A stretch of DNA of 64,000 nt from Deltaproteobacteria bacterium HGW-Deltaproteobacteria-18. GTDB taxonomy: Bacteria; Desulfobacterota; Desulfovibrionia; Desulfovibrionales; Desulfomicrobiaceae. The stretch is taken from the NCBI GenBank assembly GCA_002841885.1, contig PHBE01000004.1, positions 186,001 to 250,000 on the forward strand, read 5' to 3'. Under the pieces are notes generated by a model. That model saw nothing but the letters and a program-made list of their open reading frames with translations, made no database searches and was not told the DNA's origin. Shown here in pieces: positions 45,364 to 55,189 of this stretch (position 1 is the first letter of the stretch; each line of letters starts with the position of its first letter). The translations under genes and the position numbers were made by a program.

Positions 45364-48300
45364 ATGCGTTTCATCCTTGCCATGCTCCTGCTGCTGACAA
45401 TCTGCGGCCAATGCCCGGCAGCCCCTTTGCCGGACTTGAGCCCGGAAGAAAGGGCGTGGCTGGACGAGCACAGGGAATCCCTGCAGCTCTCCTTTGACAG
45501 GTCGTTCCCCCCCATAGAATTCGAAAAGCCCGGCGGCGAATTTGCAGGCCTGAGCGCCGACCTTGTCGAGCGCATCGAAGAACGCCTCGGCATCACCTTC
45601 CGCAAGCAGGGCACGCCCTGGACCGACATTCTGCAAGGCCTGCATAACGGAACCACGGCCCTGGCCCCAGCCATCGTGAACAACGCGGAGCGCTCCGAAT
45701 ATACGTATTTCACTCGAGCCTATGCACGCATTCCGCATGTCATCGTCACTTCCCGCAGCGTCAGGGGCCTGCTGACCCTGGAGGATCTTGACGGAATGCG
45801 CGTGGCGGTGGTCCGGGGTTACGCTTCGGCCGGCATGGTCCAGGAAGCCAACCGAGGCCGATTCAACGTGGTGGAGGTCGAAACGATTCGCGAAGGACTG
45901 CGTGACGTGTCCTTCGGCGTGGTCGATGCTTTTGTCGAAAATCTGGCTGTGGCCGCGTGGTACATTGAACAGGAAAAACTACCCAACCTGCGCGTCGCGG
46001 GAAACCTGGACGTGACCCAGGAGCTGTCCATCGGCATCAGCAGGCACTACCCGCTGCTGGCCAGTTCCATAAACAAGGCCTTGGATTCAATCACCGAATC
46101 CGAGAAAGAAAAGATCGTCGACAGGTGGCTTCAATTTCCGACATTTTTTCCCGACAAGCAGACTCTCGACGCCTTGAAACTCGCGGCCCTTTTCACGGCC
46201 GTCATCCTTCTGGTACTGACGGGGATCGCCTGGTTCCTGAGCCGCAAGCTGCGCCGAAAAATCCATGAACTCAAGCGCACCGAATCCGCCCTGACGGAAC
46301 AGGTGGAGCGCTTCCGTCTGGCCCTGGAGACTACCCAGGCCGGATTCTGGGAGCACTACCCGGCAGAGGGCCGGGAAGTGCACAGCCAGGAATGGTACGC
46401 CATGCTCGGGTACCCCCCCCAGATCGTGACGGGCGGTGTGGAGGACTGGACCGAGTTGATCCATCCGGAGGATCGTGAAAAAGCCCAGAATGCCTTTTCC
46501 GCCTACATCCACGAGGGCGGCAGGGGCATGTACGAAGCGGAATATCGCCTGCACGCCAAGGACGGCTCATGGCGCTGGATCCTGGGCAAGGGCCGCGCCG
46601 TCTCCTGGGACGACGAGGGCCGCCCGACCCGCATCATCGGTCTCAACCTCGACATCCAGAAAACCAAGGAAGCCCAGCTCGAAATGCAGCGCACCCAAAC
46701 CCTGAACAAGGCGCTGCTCGAACAGACAACGCAGTTCATCGGCCTGCTCGACCTGCAGGGGAACCTCCTGGTCGCCAACCGCACAAGCATGGATTGGGCC
46801 AGGGCGAAGCCAGAAGATGTTCTGGGCAAGCCCTTCTGGGACGGACCATGGTGGCCCGACAGGAAAAAGGCGCAATCCTTCCTTCTCAGCCTCATCGATC
46901 AGGTCAAAAGCGGCCAGACCGTGCGCAGCGAGGTCGTGCATGTCGATGCCGAAGAAAACGAGTCATTCATCGACTTCACGATGTCTCCGTTCCGCAACGA
47001 GAACGGCGAGGTCGTGAATTTCATCGTCGAAGGCCGCGACATCTCCATGCTCAAGAGAAAACAGAACGAGATCATGGAAAGCGAGACGCGGTTCCGCACA
47101 ATCTTTGAAAGTGCCCCCTATTCCATGTCCATCAACCGTCTCTCGGATGGAAAGTACATGGACGCAAACACCGCCTTCCTGAACAAAATGGGTATCAGCA
47201 GATCCCAACTGATCAGCCTGTCCCCCAGGGAAATCGGCGCGCTGCCCGTTGAACACCAGGATGAAATATTCATGAGCCTCAAGGGCAGCCGCAACATCCA
47301 CAACATGGAAACCCGGGTGCAACGGCCCAACGGCACGCTCGGGTATCTGCTCTATTCAGGCGGGCTCATAACCCTCGACGGCGAGGACTGCATTCTGTCC
47401 ATGACCGTGGACATCACGGAACTCAAAGAAGCCCAGGAAGCCCTGCGGCGCTCGAAGGAGATGTTCTCCCGCCTGTTCCAGCTCTCGCCGGACATCATCA
47501 CCCTGGCCAGAAAGGAAGACGGGATACTGCTCGAAGTCAACGAAACCTTCTCACGCACAACCGGCTACTCCCGGAAAGAGGCCCTGGGAAAAAGCACCCT
47601 GGAACTGAGAATCTTCGCCGCGCCCGAAAGACGGACCGACTTCGTGCAGGCCCTGCTCAAGGACGGGCAGGTGGATAACTTCGAATTCGACTTGCGCCAC
47701 CGCGACGGACACATCCTGCAGTGCTCCACCTCGGCCAGGCTGATGACCGTCGACGACGTCCCCTGCATCCTGGCCATCACCCGCGACATCTCGCACGTAC
47801 GGGCCATGCAGGAGAGCATGATCCAGTCCGAAAAAATGCTCTCGCTCGGAGGCATCGCCGCCGGCATCGCCCATGAGATAAACAACCCGCTCGGCATCGT
47901 GCTGCAGGCGGCCCAGACCATCACCCTGCGTACCCGGGCCGACTTCCCCAAGAACATCGAGACGGCCGCGAAGATCGGCGTCGACCTAGGCCAGGTGGAT
48001 CGCTACCTGAGGGAACGCAAGATCGACGTCTTCATCCGCGACATCCAGGGTGCGGCTGTCCGGGCGGCGGAGATCATCCGCCACATGCTCGATTTCAGCA
48101 GGCGCAGCGAGTCAAGACGTTCTGTATGTGACATAAGGACCATTCTCGAAAATTCCCTGCGCCTCGCTTCCAGCGATTACGATCTCAAGAAGAACTACGA
48201 TTTCAAATCCATAAGGATTGTGAAGGACCTGGCGGAAGAACTTCCCAAACTGCATTGCACGGAGACCGAGATCGAGCAGGTTCTGCTCAACCTGCTGCGC

Positions 48301-48633
48301 AACGCAGCCCAGGCCATGAGCGAAGCCAAACCGCCCATTCCCGATCCCTGCATCAGCATCCGGGCCAGGGCGCTGGGAACGGGCCTGCGCATCGACATCG
48401 CCGACAACGGACCCGGCATCTCGCCGGAAAACCGCAAACGCATCTTCGAACCCTTCTTCACCACCAAAAATGCCGGAGCGGGAACCGGCCTTGGGTTGTC
48501 CGTTTCCTACTTCATCATCACCAAGGGGCACGGCGGCGTCATGTACGTCACCTCCCCGGCCGAGGGAGGGACCGTGTTCAGCATAGAACTGCCCGGACCG
48601 CCTGAATCCGTGAAAAATGAGCCATATACCTAG
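45364..48633 (+). CDS. Sensor histidine kinase with periplasmic SBP and four PAS domains
   Basis: The 1089-residue protein has a signal peptide (about 1-20) and a periplasmic solute-binding domain of the SBP_bac_3/BvgS type (about 30-255). A membrane segment near 275-297 and four PAS-like repeats (about 318-435, 445-560, 575-690, 697-810) follow. The kinase core has its phospho-histidine in GIAAGIAHEINNPLG near 834, then NLLRNAAQAM, DNGPGI and GAGTGLGLSVSY. The periplasmic domain may bind an amino acid or other small ligand. No receiver domain is attached; the next gene, a REC/HD-GYP protein 75 bp on, is the likely partner. Confidence 0.92.
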   Translation: MRFILAMLLLLTICGQCPAAPLPDLSPEERAWLDEHRESLQLSFDRSFPPIEFEKPGGEFAGLSADLVERIEERLGITFRKQGTPWTDILQGLHNGTTALAPAIVNNAERSEYTYFTRAYARIPHVIVTSRSVRGLLTLEDLDGMRVAVVRGYASAGMVQEANRGRFNVVEVETIREGLRDVSFGVVDAFVENLAVAAWYIEQEKLPNLRVAGNLDVTQELSIGISRHYPLLASSINKALDSITESEKEKIVDRWLQFPTFFPDKQTLDALKLAALFTAVILLVLTGIAWFLSRKLRRKIHELKRTESALTEQVERFRLALETTQAGFWEHYPAEGREVHSQEWYAMLGYPPQIVTGGVEDWTELIHPEDREKAQNAFSAYIHEGGRGMYEAEYRLHAKDGSWRWILGKGRAVSWDDEGRPTRIIGLNLDIQKTKEAQLEMQRTQTLNKALLEQTTQFIGLLDLQGNLLVANRTSMDWARAKPEDVLGKPFWDGPWWPDRKKAQSFLLSLIDQVKSGQTVRSEVVHVDAEENESFIDFTMSPFRNENGEVVNFIVEGRDISMLKRKQNEIMESETRFRTIFESAPYSMSINRLSDGKYMDANTAFLNKMGISRSQLISLSPREIGALPVEHQDEIFMSLKGSRNIHNMETRVQRPNGTLGYLLYSGGLITLDGEDCILSMTVDITELKEAQEALRRSKEMFSRLFQLSPDIITLARKEDGILLEVNETFSRTTGYSRKEALGKSTLELRIFAAPERRTDFVQALLKDGQVDNFEFDLRHRDGHILQCSTSARLMTVDDVPCILAITRDISHVRAMQESMIQSEKMLSLGGIAAGIAHEINNPLGIVLQAAQTITLRTRADFPKNIETAAKIGVDLGQVDRYLRERKIDVFIRDIQGAAVRAAEIIRHMLDFSRRSESRRSVCDIRTILENSLRLASSDYDLKKNYDFKSIRIVKDLAEELPKLHCTETEIEQVLLNLLRNAAQAMSEAKPPIPDPCISIRARALGTGLRIDIADNGPGISPENRKRIFEPFFTTKNAGAGTGLGLSVSYFIITKGHGGVMYVTSPAEGGTVFSIELPGPPESVKNEPYT

Positions 48634-48708
48634 ACGGACGGCAGGTTTTAAACATATCAAGACGGACATGTCAGACATCATGAGCAGGCCTGCAAGGCGG
48701 TAAACCCC

Positions 48709-49797
48709 ATGAACATACTGGTTATCGACGACGAAGACGGACTGCGGCGCTCCCTGTGCGCATATCTTGAAGACCTTGGATACGAAACCCTTGACGCGGC
48801 CAACGGACGCGAGGGTCTTGATGCCATGCGCAAGGCTCTGCCCGATCTGACGGCCGTCATCGTCGATCTGAACATGCCGGTCCTGGACGGCTACGGTTTC
48901 CTCCAACAGGCCAAAATCGAGGCGCCGGAAATACCCATCATCGTGCTCTCGGGCGTAGGCGTGATCAATGACGCGCTCCAGGCCGTAAGACTCGGCGCCT
49001 GGGACTTTCTGACAAAACCGCTGCACAATTTCAGCATCCTTGACCACACCCTCGGCAAGGTTGTCGAAAAAGCCCGCCTGATCCGTGAAAACAGGGAATA
49101 TCAGACCAATCTCGAACAGCTCGTGCAACAGCGCACCGCCGAACTGGAACGAACCCGACGCCAGATCATGCATCGCCTGAGCCGCGCCGCCGAATACAAG
49201 GACAACGAGACCGGCCATCACGTCATCCGGGTCGGGGAAATCGCGGCGGTTCTGGCCCAGGCCCTGGGACTGGACGAGTCAAGCTGCGCCAATCTGCGTG
49301 ATTGCGCCCCGCTGCATGACATAGGCAAAATCGGCATCCCCGACGAAGTGCTCCTGAAACCGGGTAAACTCGATCCCGCTGAGTGGAAGATCATGCAGCA
49401 GCACTGCATGTTCGGCTGCGAAATCCTGGGACCCCTGACCAGCAAGGAAGAGGCGCATTCGAGCTGCGAGGAGTGGGACAAAAAGGATCTGGACGGCAAC
49501 GAATTACTTGACCTGGCGCGCACCTTGGCCCTGCTCCATCACGAACGCTGGGACGGGAGCGGTTACCCTTTCGGGCTGGCCGGTGAAGACATCCCGCTTG
49601 CGGCACGCATCGTTGCGGTAGTCGACACCTACGACGCTCTGGCCAGCGAAAGGCCATACAAGGATGCCTTTCCGGAGGAAAAATGCCTGGGCATCATCCG
49701 CGAAAGCTCGGGCACTCATTTCGATCCCGAAGTCGTCGAGGCCTTTTTTGCCAATATCGACAGAATCCGGAACATCCGCATACGGTGGCAGGACTAG
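48709..49797 (+). CDS. Response regulator with HD-GYP c-di-GMP phosphodiesterase
   Basis: The 362-residue protein has a receiver domain (about 1-120) with LVIDDEDG and phospho-acceptor aspartate in VIVDLNMPVLDGYG near 50. After a coiled-coil linker (about 125-155) comes an HD-GYP domain with ETGHHVIRVG near 165, LHDIGKIGIPDEVLLKPGKL near 203-222 and HHERWDGSGYPFGL near 275-288. The motifs for a di-iron phosphodiesterase are intact. An insert of about 20 charged residues (SKEEAHSSCEEWDKKDLDG) precedes the GYP motif. It should break down cyclic di-GMP when phosphorylated by the upstream kinase. Confidence 0.93.
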   Translation: MNILVIDDEDGLRRSLCAYLEDLGYETLDAANGREGLDAMRKALPDLTAVIVDLNMPVLDGYGFLQQAKIEAPEIPIIVLSGVGVINDALQAVRLGAWDFLTKPLHNFSILDHTLGKVVEKARLIRENREYQTNLEQLVQQRTAELERTRRQIMHRLSRAAEYKDNETGHHVIRVGEIAAVLAQALGLDESSCANLRDCAPLHDIGKIGIPDEVLLKPGKLDPAEWKIMQQHCMFGCEILGPLTSKEEAHSSCEEWDKKDLDGNELLDLARTLALLHHERWDGSGYPFGLAGEDIPLAARIVAVVDTYDALASERPYKDAFPEEKCLGIIRESSGTHFDPEVVEAFFANIDRIRNIRIRWQD

Positions 49798-49821
49798 AAC
49801 CCGCATCACAAAGAAGAGATC

Positions 49822-50958
49822 ATGATCGTAAGCCAGATGCGCGTAAACTCCAAAGGGGAATGGGAAGCCTGTTCCGCGAAGACCCATGGCCTGGACGCCG
49901 GACTTGCGCTGGTGTTCTGGTCCGAAACGGACGAAAGTACCGTCGCCGCCGCCGTGGAGGCCCTCAATGCCCATTGCCCGCAGGCGATCATCATAGGCTG
50001 CTCCTCCGGCGGAGTCGTCTCGGGACGGGCATTCCTCGAAAGCGCCATGACCGCGACCCTGGTCTCCTTCAAGGAAACCAGGCTTGAATCCGCAGTGGCC
50101 CGCCTGCAGGACCACGCGGACATCCGCGACATGTGCCGCCATCTGGTCTCCAGCCTGCCTCGCGCCGGGCTATCCCATGTTTTCGTGCTCTCCGACGGCC
50201 TGGCCATCAACGGCTGCGCCCTGGCCTCCGGCCTTGCGGAATTTCTTCCGTCCACTGTCGGAATCACCGGCGGCCTGGCCGGTGACGGGGACCGCTTCGA
50301 GCGCACCCATATCCTGCACAAAACGGAAATCATGTCAGGCAGCGTGACATGCCTGGGGTTTTACGGGGAAGCCCTCGAAATCGGCCAGGGCGCGCGCGGA
50401 GGATGGTTGCCCTTCGGCCCGGAGCGGCTCATCACCGATTCCCGCGACAACGTCCTGCTTGAACTCGACGGAGAGTCGGCCCTGCAACTCTACGAACGCT
50501 ACCTTGGCAAACACGCGAAAAACCTTCCCGCCAGCGGCCATCTCTTTCCCCTGCATCTGCGCGAAGCCGGGAGCTCAAACTGGGTGGTACGCACCATCCT
50601 CGGCGTGGACCGGGAACGCAACGCTCTTTTCTTCGGCGGAGAGATGCCTCGTGGCGCCACGGTCCGACTCATGCGCGGAAACATGGACAACCTGCTGGAC
50701 GGCGCACAGGAAGCCGCCGAGCTTGCCAGGCTGGATGGTGAAGATACGCTGGCCATTCTGGTCAGCTGCGTGGGCCGCAAGATGCTGCTCAAACAATTCG
50801 TCGAAGATGAGATTGATGCTGTGGCCCAGATTCTTGCCCCCCGCACGACCCTCACCGGCTTTTATTCCTATGGGGAAATCGCCAGCAGCGTGACGGGAGA
50901 AGCCTGCTGCCTGCACAATCAGACCATGATGGTCACCGTGCTGCAGGAGCGGGCATGA
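49822..50958 (+). CDS. FIST-domain sensory protein
   Basis: The 378-residue soluble protein has FIST_N and FIST_C domains: QAIIIGCSSGGVVSG near 54-68, TVGITGGLAGDGDRFERT near 148-165, and at the end LTGFYSYGEIASS near 347-359. FIST domains are thought to sense small molecules, perhaps amino acids, and often accompany c-di-GMP or chemotaxis proteins. It is 24 bp after the HD-GYP gene and overlaps the GGDEF/EAL gene by four bases (ATGA), so it probably feeds a signal to one of these. Confidence 0.88.
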   Translation: MIVSQMRVNSKGEWEACSAKTHGLDAGLALVFWSETDESTVAAAVEALNAHCPQAIIIGCSSGGVVSGRAFLESAMTATLVSFKETRLESAVARLQDHADIRDMCRHLVSSLPRAGLSHVFVLSDGLAINGCALASGLAEFLPSTVGITGGLAGDGDRFERTHILHKTEIMSGSVTCLGFYGEALEIGQGARGGWLPFGPERLITDSRDNVLLELDGESALQLYERYLGKHAKNLPASGHLFPLHLREAGSSNWVVRTILGVDRERNALFFGGEMPRGATVRLMRGNMDNLLDGAQEAAELARLDGEDTLAILVSCVGRKMLLKQFVEDEIDAVAQILAPRTTLTGFYSYGEIASSVTGEACCLHNQTMMVTVLQERA

Positions 50959-53900
50959 GCATGCACCGTCTCTTGCAACGACAGTTCAAACGAGCCCGGA
51001 TCTCACATGGGGCGTTGCCCGCGAACCTTGAACCTTTCGTGAATCTCATCGAAGACGCCTACCGCCAATTCGACGAAGAAAAAGAAGTTCTGGAAAGGGC
51101 CCTGGAAATCAGTTCCGCCGAACTGGTGCACCGCAACGAAGTCATGCGCGCCGTGTTCATGGCCCTGCCGGACGTGTTCCTGTGGGTCACCCGCGACGGC
51201 CTGATCAAGGATTGCCGCGGCGGTCTGCAAGCCCTCTTCGGAGTTGAGCCGCTCAGTCTCCTGAAACGGAATCTTCGCGAAATTCCGGATATCGCCGAGC
51301 CCCAGGCCTTCTCCCTGGCCATGCGAATGCTTGCCGAGACCTCATTCTTCCAGGCCGAATACTCCATTCATTCCGCAGACCGGATCCGGCACTACGAAGC
51401 CCGCTTCGCCAACCTCGATGACGACCTGATCCTGGTCCTGATCAGGGACATTTCCGACCGCGCCCAGGCCGAGGAAGCGCTGCTTGGAATGCAACAGCGC
51501 CTGGACCACATCATCGAGTTCCTGCCCGATGCCACCCTGGTGGTCGACAACGAACACCGGGTCATTGCCTGGAACAGAGCCATGGAACTGATGACCGGAG
51601 TGCCGAAAGAGGAGATTCTCGGCAAATCGGGCTATGAGTACGGCACGCCCTTCTACGGACATCCTCGGCCCATCCTCCTTGATTTTATCGGCAAGGACCC
51701 AAGCCGCGACTATCCCATGTATGAGCCAACCCAGAACAACCTTGAAGGACTGACCACGGAGATTTTCGTCCCGTGCCTTCATGGCGGACGCGGGGCTTAC
51801 GTATGGGCCAAGGCTTCAGCACTTTACGACAAGGACGGCAACATCGCCGGAGCCATCCAGTCCATCCGGGACATCACCGACAAAAAACGCGTCGAGATCG
51901 GCACACGGGTTCTCTACCTGGTCTCCACCGCAGCCAGCGCGCCCCTGACGGACAAGGATCTTCTCGCCAAAGTTTTCGACATCCTGGCCGAACACCTCGA
52001 GGTCCAGATCATGTTCGTCTCCCATCTGGGCGCGGATGGCTCAAACCTCACCTTCCCATTCTTCAGCCGGCAGGACCTGGCCAGACACGAGACCATGAAA
52101 CATCTCTCCATGCTCTCGGCCGAAGCCTGGAAATCTCCGGCCCCGCAAATCGTGAACGCAAGGCCGGAAGGGCTGCACGAAGACGAAACACAACCATCGC
52201 TGTGGTTTGCCTCTCCCCTGCGCTACGGGGATCGACTGCTGGGCTCCGTGGTCATTGCGCTTCCTGAAAACAACCACTTCGTGCGCGACAAGGATGCGCA
52301 TGTGCTGGCTTCGGTGGCGGACCATCTGGCCCTGGCCATTTCACGCAACGCCACGGAGAAGGCGCTGCGCCAAAGCGAAAAGAAGCACCGCGCAATTTTT
52401 CAAAACGCCACCGAAGGCATCTTCCAGATTTCCCTTGATCACGACCTCTTGAGCGCCAATCCGGCCATGGCCCAAATCTTCGGGTACGACAACATGGACA
52501 GCCTGATGGCCGATGCCAAAGGCTTCCTGCAGCGCGTCATTTCCTCTGCCGATCGGGTCCTGCTGCTGAGCCAGGCACTGCAGCTCGGCACCGCCCAGAA
52601 CTTCGAGCTCGACGCGTTCATGAAGGGCGGGAAAAAAACCTGGATCTCGATCAACATGCGTACCGTGAAACGCTCCGACGGGTCCATCAGCCATCTCGAA
52701 GGCTCCATGCGCGACGTGTCCAAGCGCAAAAAGGCCGAACGCAGGCTTGCCATCCAGAAAGGCCTCTTCCAGCAGCTCTTCGACAATTCTCCGCAGGGCA
52801 TCCTGCTGCTGGGCAAGGACGGGGCGCCCATGGACATCAACCCCAGTTTCACCAGCCTTTTCGGCTACACCAGAAGCGACCTTCACGCTCTCTTCGAAAT
52901 GCTGCTGAGCCCGGACAGCCTCGACGAAAGCTATGCCTTCATCTCCAATGTGCTGAGCGGAACCTCGGTGAGCACCGAGACGCAGCGCAGGACCAAGGAC
53001 GGGCGGCTCATTCCCGTCTCCATGCTCGGTTATCCCTACGTGCTGGACGGCACGATCTCCGGCGCGTTCTTCATCTTCAGCGACATTTCCGAGCGCAAGA
53101 ACTACGAAGCACAGCTTACCAGGCAGGCCCTGCGCGACAATCTGACGGGGCTGCCCAACAGGGTGCTCTTCATGGACCGGCTGAACCGGGCCATGACCAG
53201 GCAGAAACGCAACTCCAAATACCGTTTTGCCGTGCTCATGATCGACCTGGACAGCTTCAAGAGGGTCAACGACACCCTCGGCCATCAGGCCGGAGACCAC
53301 CTGTTGCAGGAAGTGGCTGCGCGCCTGACCCAGTGCCTGCGCACCATGGACACGGTGGCCCGCATGGGCGGAGACGAATTTGCCGTGCTCCTCGAAGACT
53401 TCCAGAGCAACCAGGAGGCCATCGGCATCACCCGCCGTCTCCTGGACACCATCCGTCAGCCCCTCAAAATCCAGAATCGGGATGTGCTGGTCAGCGCCTC
53501 CGTCGGCGTGGTGCTGCAGACCTCGCGCTACACCTCGCCCAACGACCTGCTGCGGGATGCCGACATCAGCATGTACCGCTCCAAGGAGCTGGGCAAAAAC
53601 CAGTTCAAGGTCTTCAGCAAAAGCATGTACGACCAGGTGGTGCAGACCGTGCAGCTCGAAAACGACCTACGCCAGGCCTTGGTCAAAAACGAATTCGAAC
53701 TCTTTTTTCAGCCCATCTACGCCCTGAGCGGACAGAAACTCCGTGGGTTCGAGGCGCTCATCCGCTGGAACCACCCGCTGCGCGGCTATCTCACCCCGGG
53801 AGAATTCATCCCCGTTGCCGAGGAGACAGGGCTGATCACCGAGATAGGCAAATGGGTCATGCGCCGTGGCTGCCGGGTCCTGGCCGGATGGCAGGCGCAA

Positions 53901-54431
53901 TTCCCCGGGCTTGACATCAGTCTGTCCCTGAACCTTTCGCCCAAAGACCTCCTGCAGGTATCGCTCATCCCCATCCTGACGGAGCTTTTGCATGAAACCG
54001 GCATCAAGGCGCGGCACATCAAACTCGAGATCACCGAAACAGCGGTCATGGACAATCCCGAACAGGCCACATCCCGGCTTGAGCGATTGCAGAAGATGGG
54101 CTTTCAGATCGCCATGGACGATTTCGGCACGGGGTATTCGTCCCTGTCCTACCTGCAGCGCCTGCCCATCGACATCCTCAAGATCGACCGCTCCTTCGTA
54201 CAGACCATGCTCGAAAACCCCAACAACCTCGAGATCATCAAGGCCATCATCGGACTGGGACAAATCCTGGACCTGCGCATCGTGGCCGAGGGCGTGGAAA
54301 CGCAGGAACAGCTTGAATCCCTGCAGGAGCTCGGGTGCGATCTGGCTCAAGGCTATCATCTGGGCAAACCCATGTCCAAGAAGCAAAGCGAAGCGCTCAT
54401 GACCTCATTCGGCGCGGACCCGAAGGCATGA
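50955..54431 (+). CDS. PAS/GAF/PAS-GGDEF-EAL cyclic-di-GMP enzyme
   Basis: The 1158-residue protein has no clear membrane segment. Two PAS domains (about 55-310), a GAF-like domain (about 325-470) and two more PAS domains (about 475-715) lead to GGDEF (about 720-885) and EAL (about 900-1150). The cyclase motif RMGGDEF is intact near 801-807, and an RTMD inhibitory site lies five residues before GGDEF. The phosphodiesterase residues EALIRW, EITETAVM, DDFGTGYSSL and AEGVET are also intact. Both activities are possible, with the balance set by the sensory domains. It is coupled to the FIST gene by overlap. Confidence 0.94.
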   Translation: MSMHRLLQRQFKRARISHGALPANLEPFVNLIEDAYRQFDEEKEVLERALEISSAELVHRNEVMRAVFMALPDVFLWVTRDGLIKDCRGGLQALFGVEPLSLLKRNLREIPDIAEPQAFSLAMRMLAETSFFQAEYSIHSADRIRHYEARFANLDDDLILVLIRDISDRAQAEEALLGMQQRLDHIIEFLPDATLVVDNEHRVIAWNRAMELMTGVPKEEILGKSGYEYGTPFYGHPRPILLDFIGKDPSRDYPMYEPTQNNLEGLTTEIFVPCLHGGRGAYVWAKASALYDKDGNIAGAIQSIRDITDKKRVEIGTRVLYLVSTAASAPLTDKDLLAKVFDILAEHLEVQIMFVSHLGADGSNLTFPFFSRQDLARHETMKHLSMLSAEAWKSPAPQIVNARPEGLHEDETQPSLWFASPLRYGDRLLGSVVIALPENNHFVRDKDAHVLASVADHLALAISRNATEKALRQSEKKHRAIFQNATEGIFQISLDHDLLSANPAMAQIFGYDNMDSLMADAKGFLQRVISSADRVLLLSQALQLGTAQNFELDAFMKGGKKTWISINMRTVKRSDGSISHLEGSMRDVSKRKKAERRLAIQKGLFQQLFDNSPQGILLLGKDGAPMDINPSFTSLFGYTRSDLHALFEMLLSPDSLDESYAFISNVLSGTSVSTETQRRTKDGRLIPVSMLGYPYVLDGTISGAFFIFSDISERKNYEAQLTRQALRDNLTGLPNRVLFMDRLNRAMTRQKRNSKYRFAVLMIDLDSFKRVNDTLGHQAGDHLLQEVAARLTQCLRTMDTVARMGGDEFAVLLEDFQSNQEAIGITRRLLDTIRQPLKIQNRDVLVSASVGVVLQTSRYTSPNDLLRDADISMYRSKELGKNQFKVFSKSMYDQVVQTVQLENDLRQALVKNEFELFFQPIYALSGQKLRGFEALIRWNHPLRGYLTPGEFIPVAEETGLITEIGKWVMRRGCRVLAGWQAQFPGLDISLSLNLSPKDLLQVSLIPILTELLHETGIKARHIKLEITETAVMDNPEQATSRLERLQKMGFQIAMDDFGTGYSSLSYLQRLPIDILKIDRSFVQTMLENPNNLEIIKAIIGLGQILDLRIVAEGVETQEQLESLQELGCDLAQGYHLGKPMSKKQSEALMTSFGADPKA

Positions 54432-55168
54432 CCCGCTCCGCGCATCTGTCTCCGTTCCGCACATACCGGGCATCCCGGAGTGACGACCTCGTCAGCTTTC
54501 AGCTCGTCATAGAGGAAACGGACCTGTGGGTTGCAGCGCAGGAAGACCTCGGCGATCCCATGGCCGACCATGTGCGGTTCCTGCGCGGACAGATCAAGAG
54601 CTACGCGGCCGTACACCCCGAATTTCTGACCTCGCTTGAACCCCTTGAGGCAGATCCCCGATCACCGGAAATCATCCGCCGCATGTGCAGGGCAGGAACC
54701 CTGACCGGTGTCGGACCCATGGCCGCCGTGGCCGGAACCCTGACCCAGCTGCTGGCTGAACATTTCCGGGATCGCTCGCCCGACCTTTTGATCGAGAACG
54801 GCGGAGACACCTATCTTTGCTCCACCCGGGACAGGCACATCGGCATCCTGAACATGCCGGACCAGGCCGTACGCCTGTGCGTGCCGGTGACGGCCGGAGA
54901 ATTTCCCTGCTCCTTTTGCGCGTCCTCGGCCACGATCGGGCATTCACTTAGTTTCGGAAAGGCCGACCTTGTGGTGGTCCGCTCAAAAGACGCAGCCCTG
55001 GCAGATGCTGCGGCTACAGCCCTGGCCAACGCGCTGACCTGCGCCGCGGCCATGGACGAGGTCCTGGCCAAGGCGCAGGGCTGGGAGCACCTTGGCCTCG
55101 ACGGAGTCTTCACGCAATGCGACGACAGGATCGGGGTGTGGGGAAAAATGCAGCTGGCCGTGATTTAA
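54428..55168 (+). CDS. UPF0280/ApbE-like protein
   Basis: The 246-residue protein starts at the ATG at 54428, overlapping the stop of the GGDEF/EAL gene (ATGA). The motifs AGTLTGVGPMAAVAGTLTQL near 92-111 and LLIENGGDTYLCS near 125-137 are typical of UPF0280 proteins, which share the fold of the flavin transferase ApbE. A late segment ATALANALTCA near 200-210 also fits. Its function in this family is unknown. It is the last gene of the signalling operon, an unusual place for it. Confidence 0.85.
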   Translation: MTRSAHLSPFRTYRASRSDDLVSFQLVIEETDLWVAAQEDLGDPMADHVRFLRGQIKSYAAVHPEFLTSLEPLEADPRSPEIIRRMCRAGTLTGVGPMAAVAGTLTQLLAEHFRDRSPDLLIENGGDTYLCSTRDRHIGILNMPDQAVRLCVPVTAGEFPCSFCASSATIGHSLSFGKADLVVVRSKDAALADAAATALANALTCAAAMDEVLAKAQGWEHLGLDGVFTQCDDRIGVWGKMQLAVI

Positions 55169-55189
55169 GAGATGAAAAATCATCCCGAC

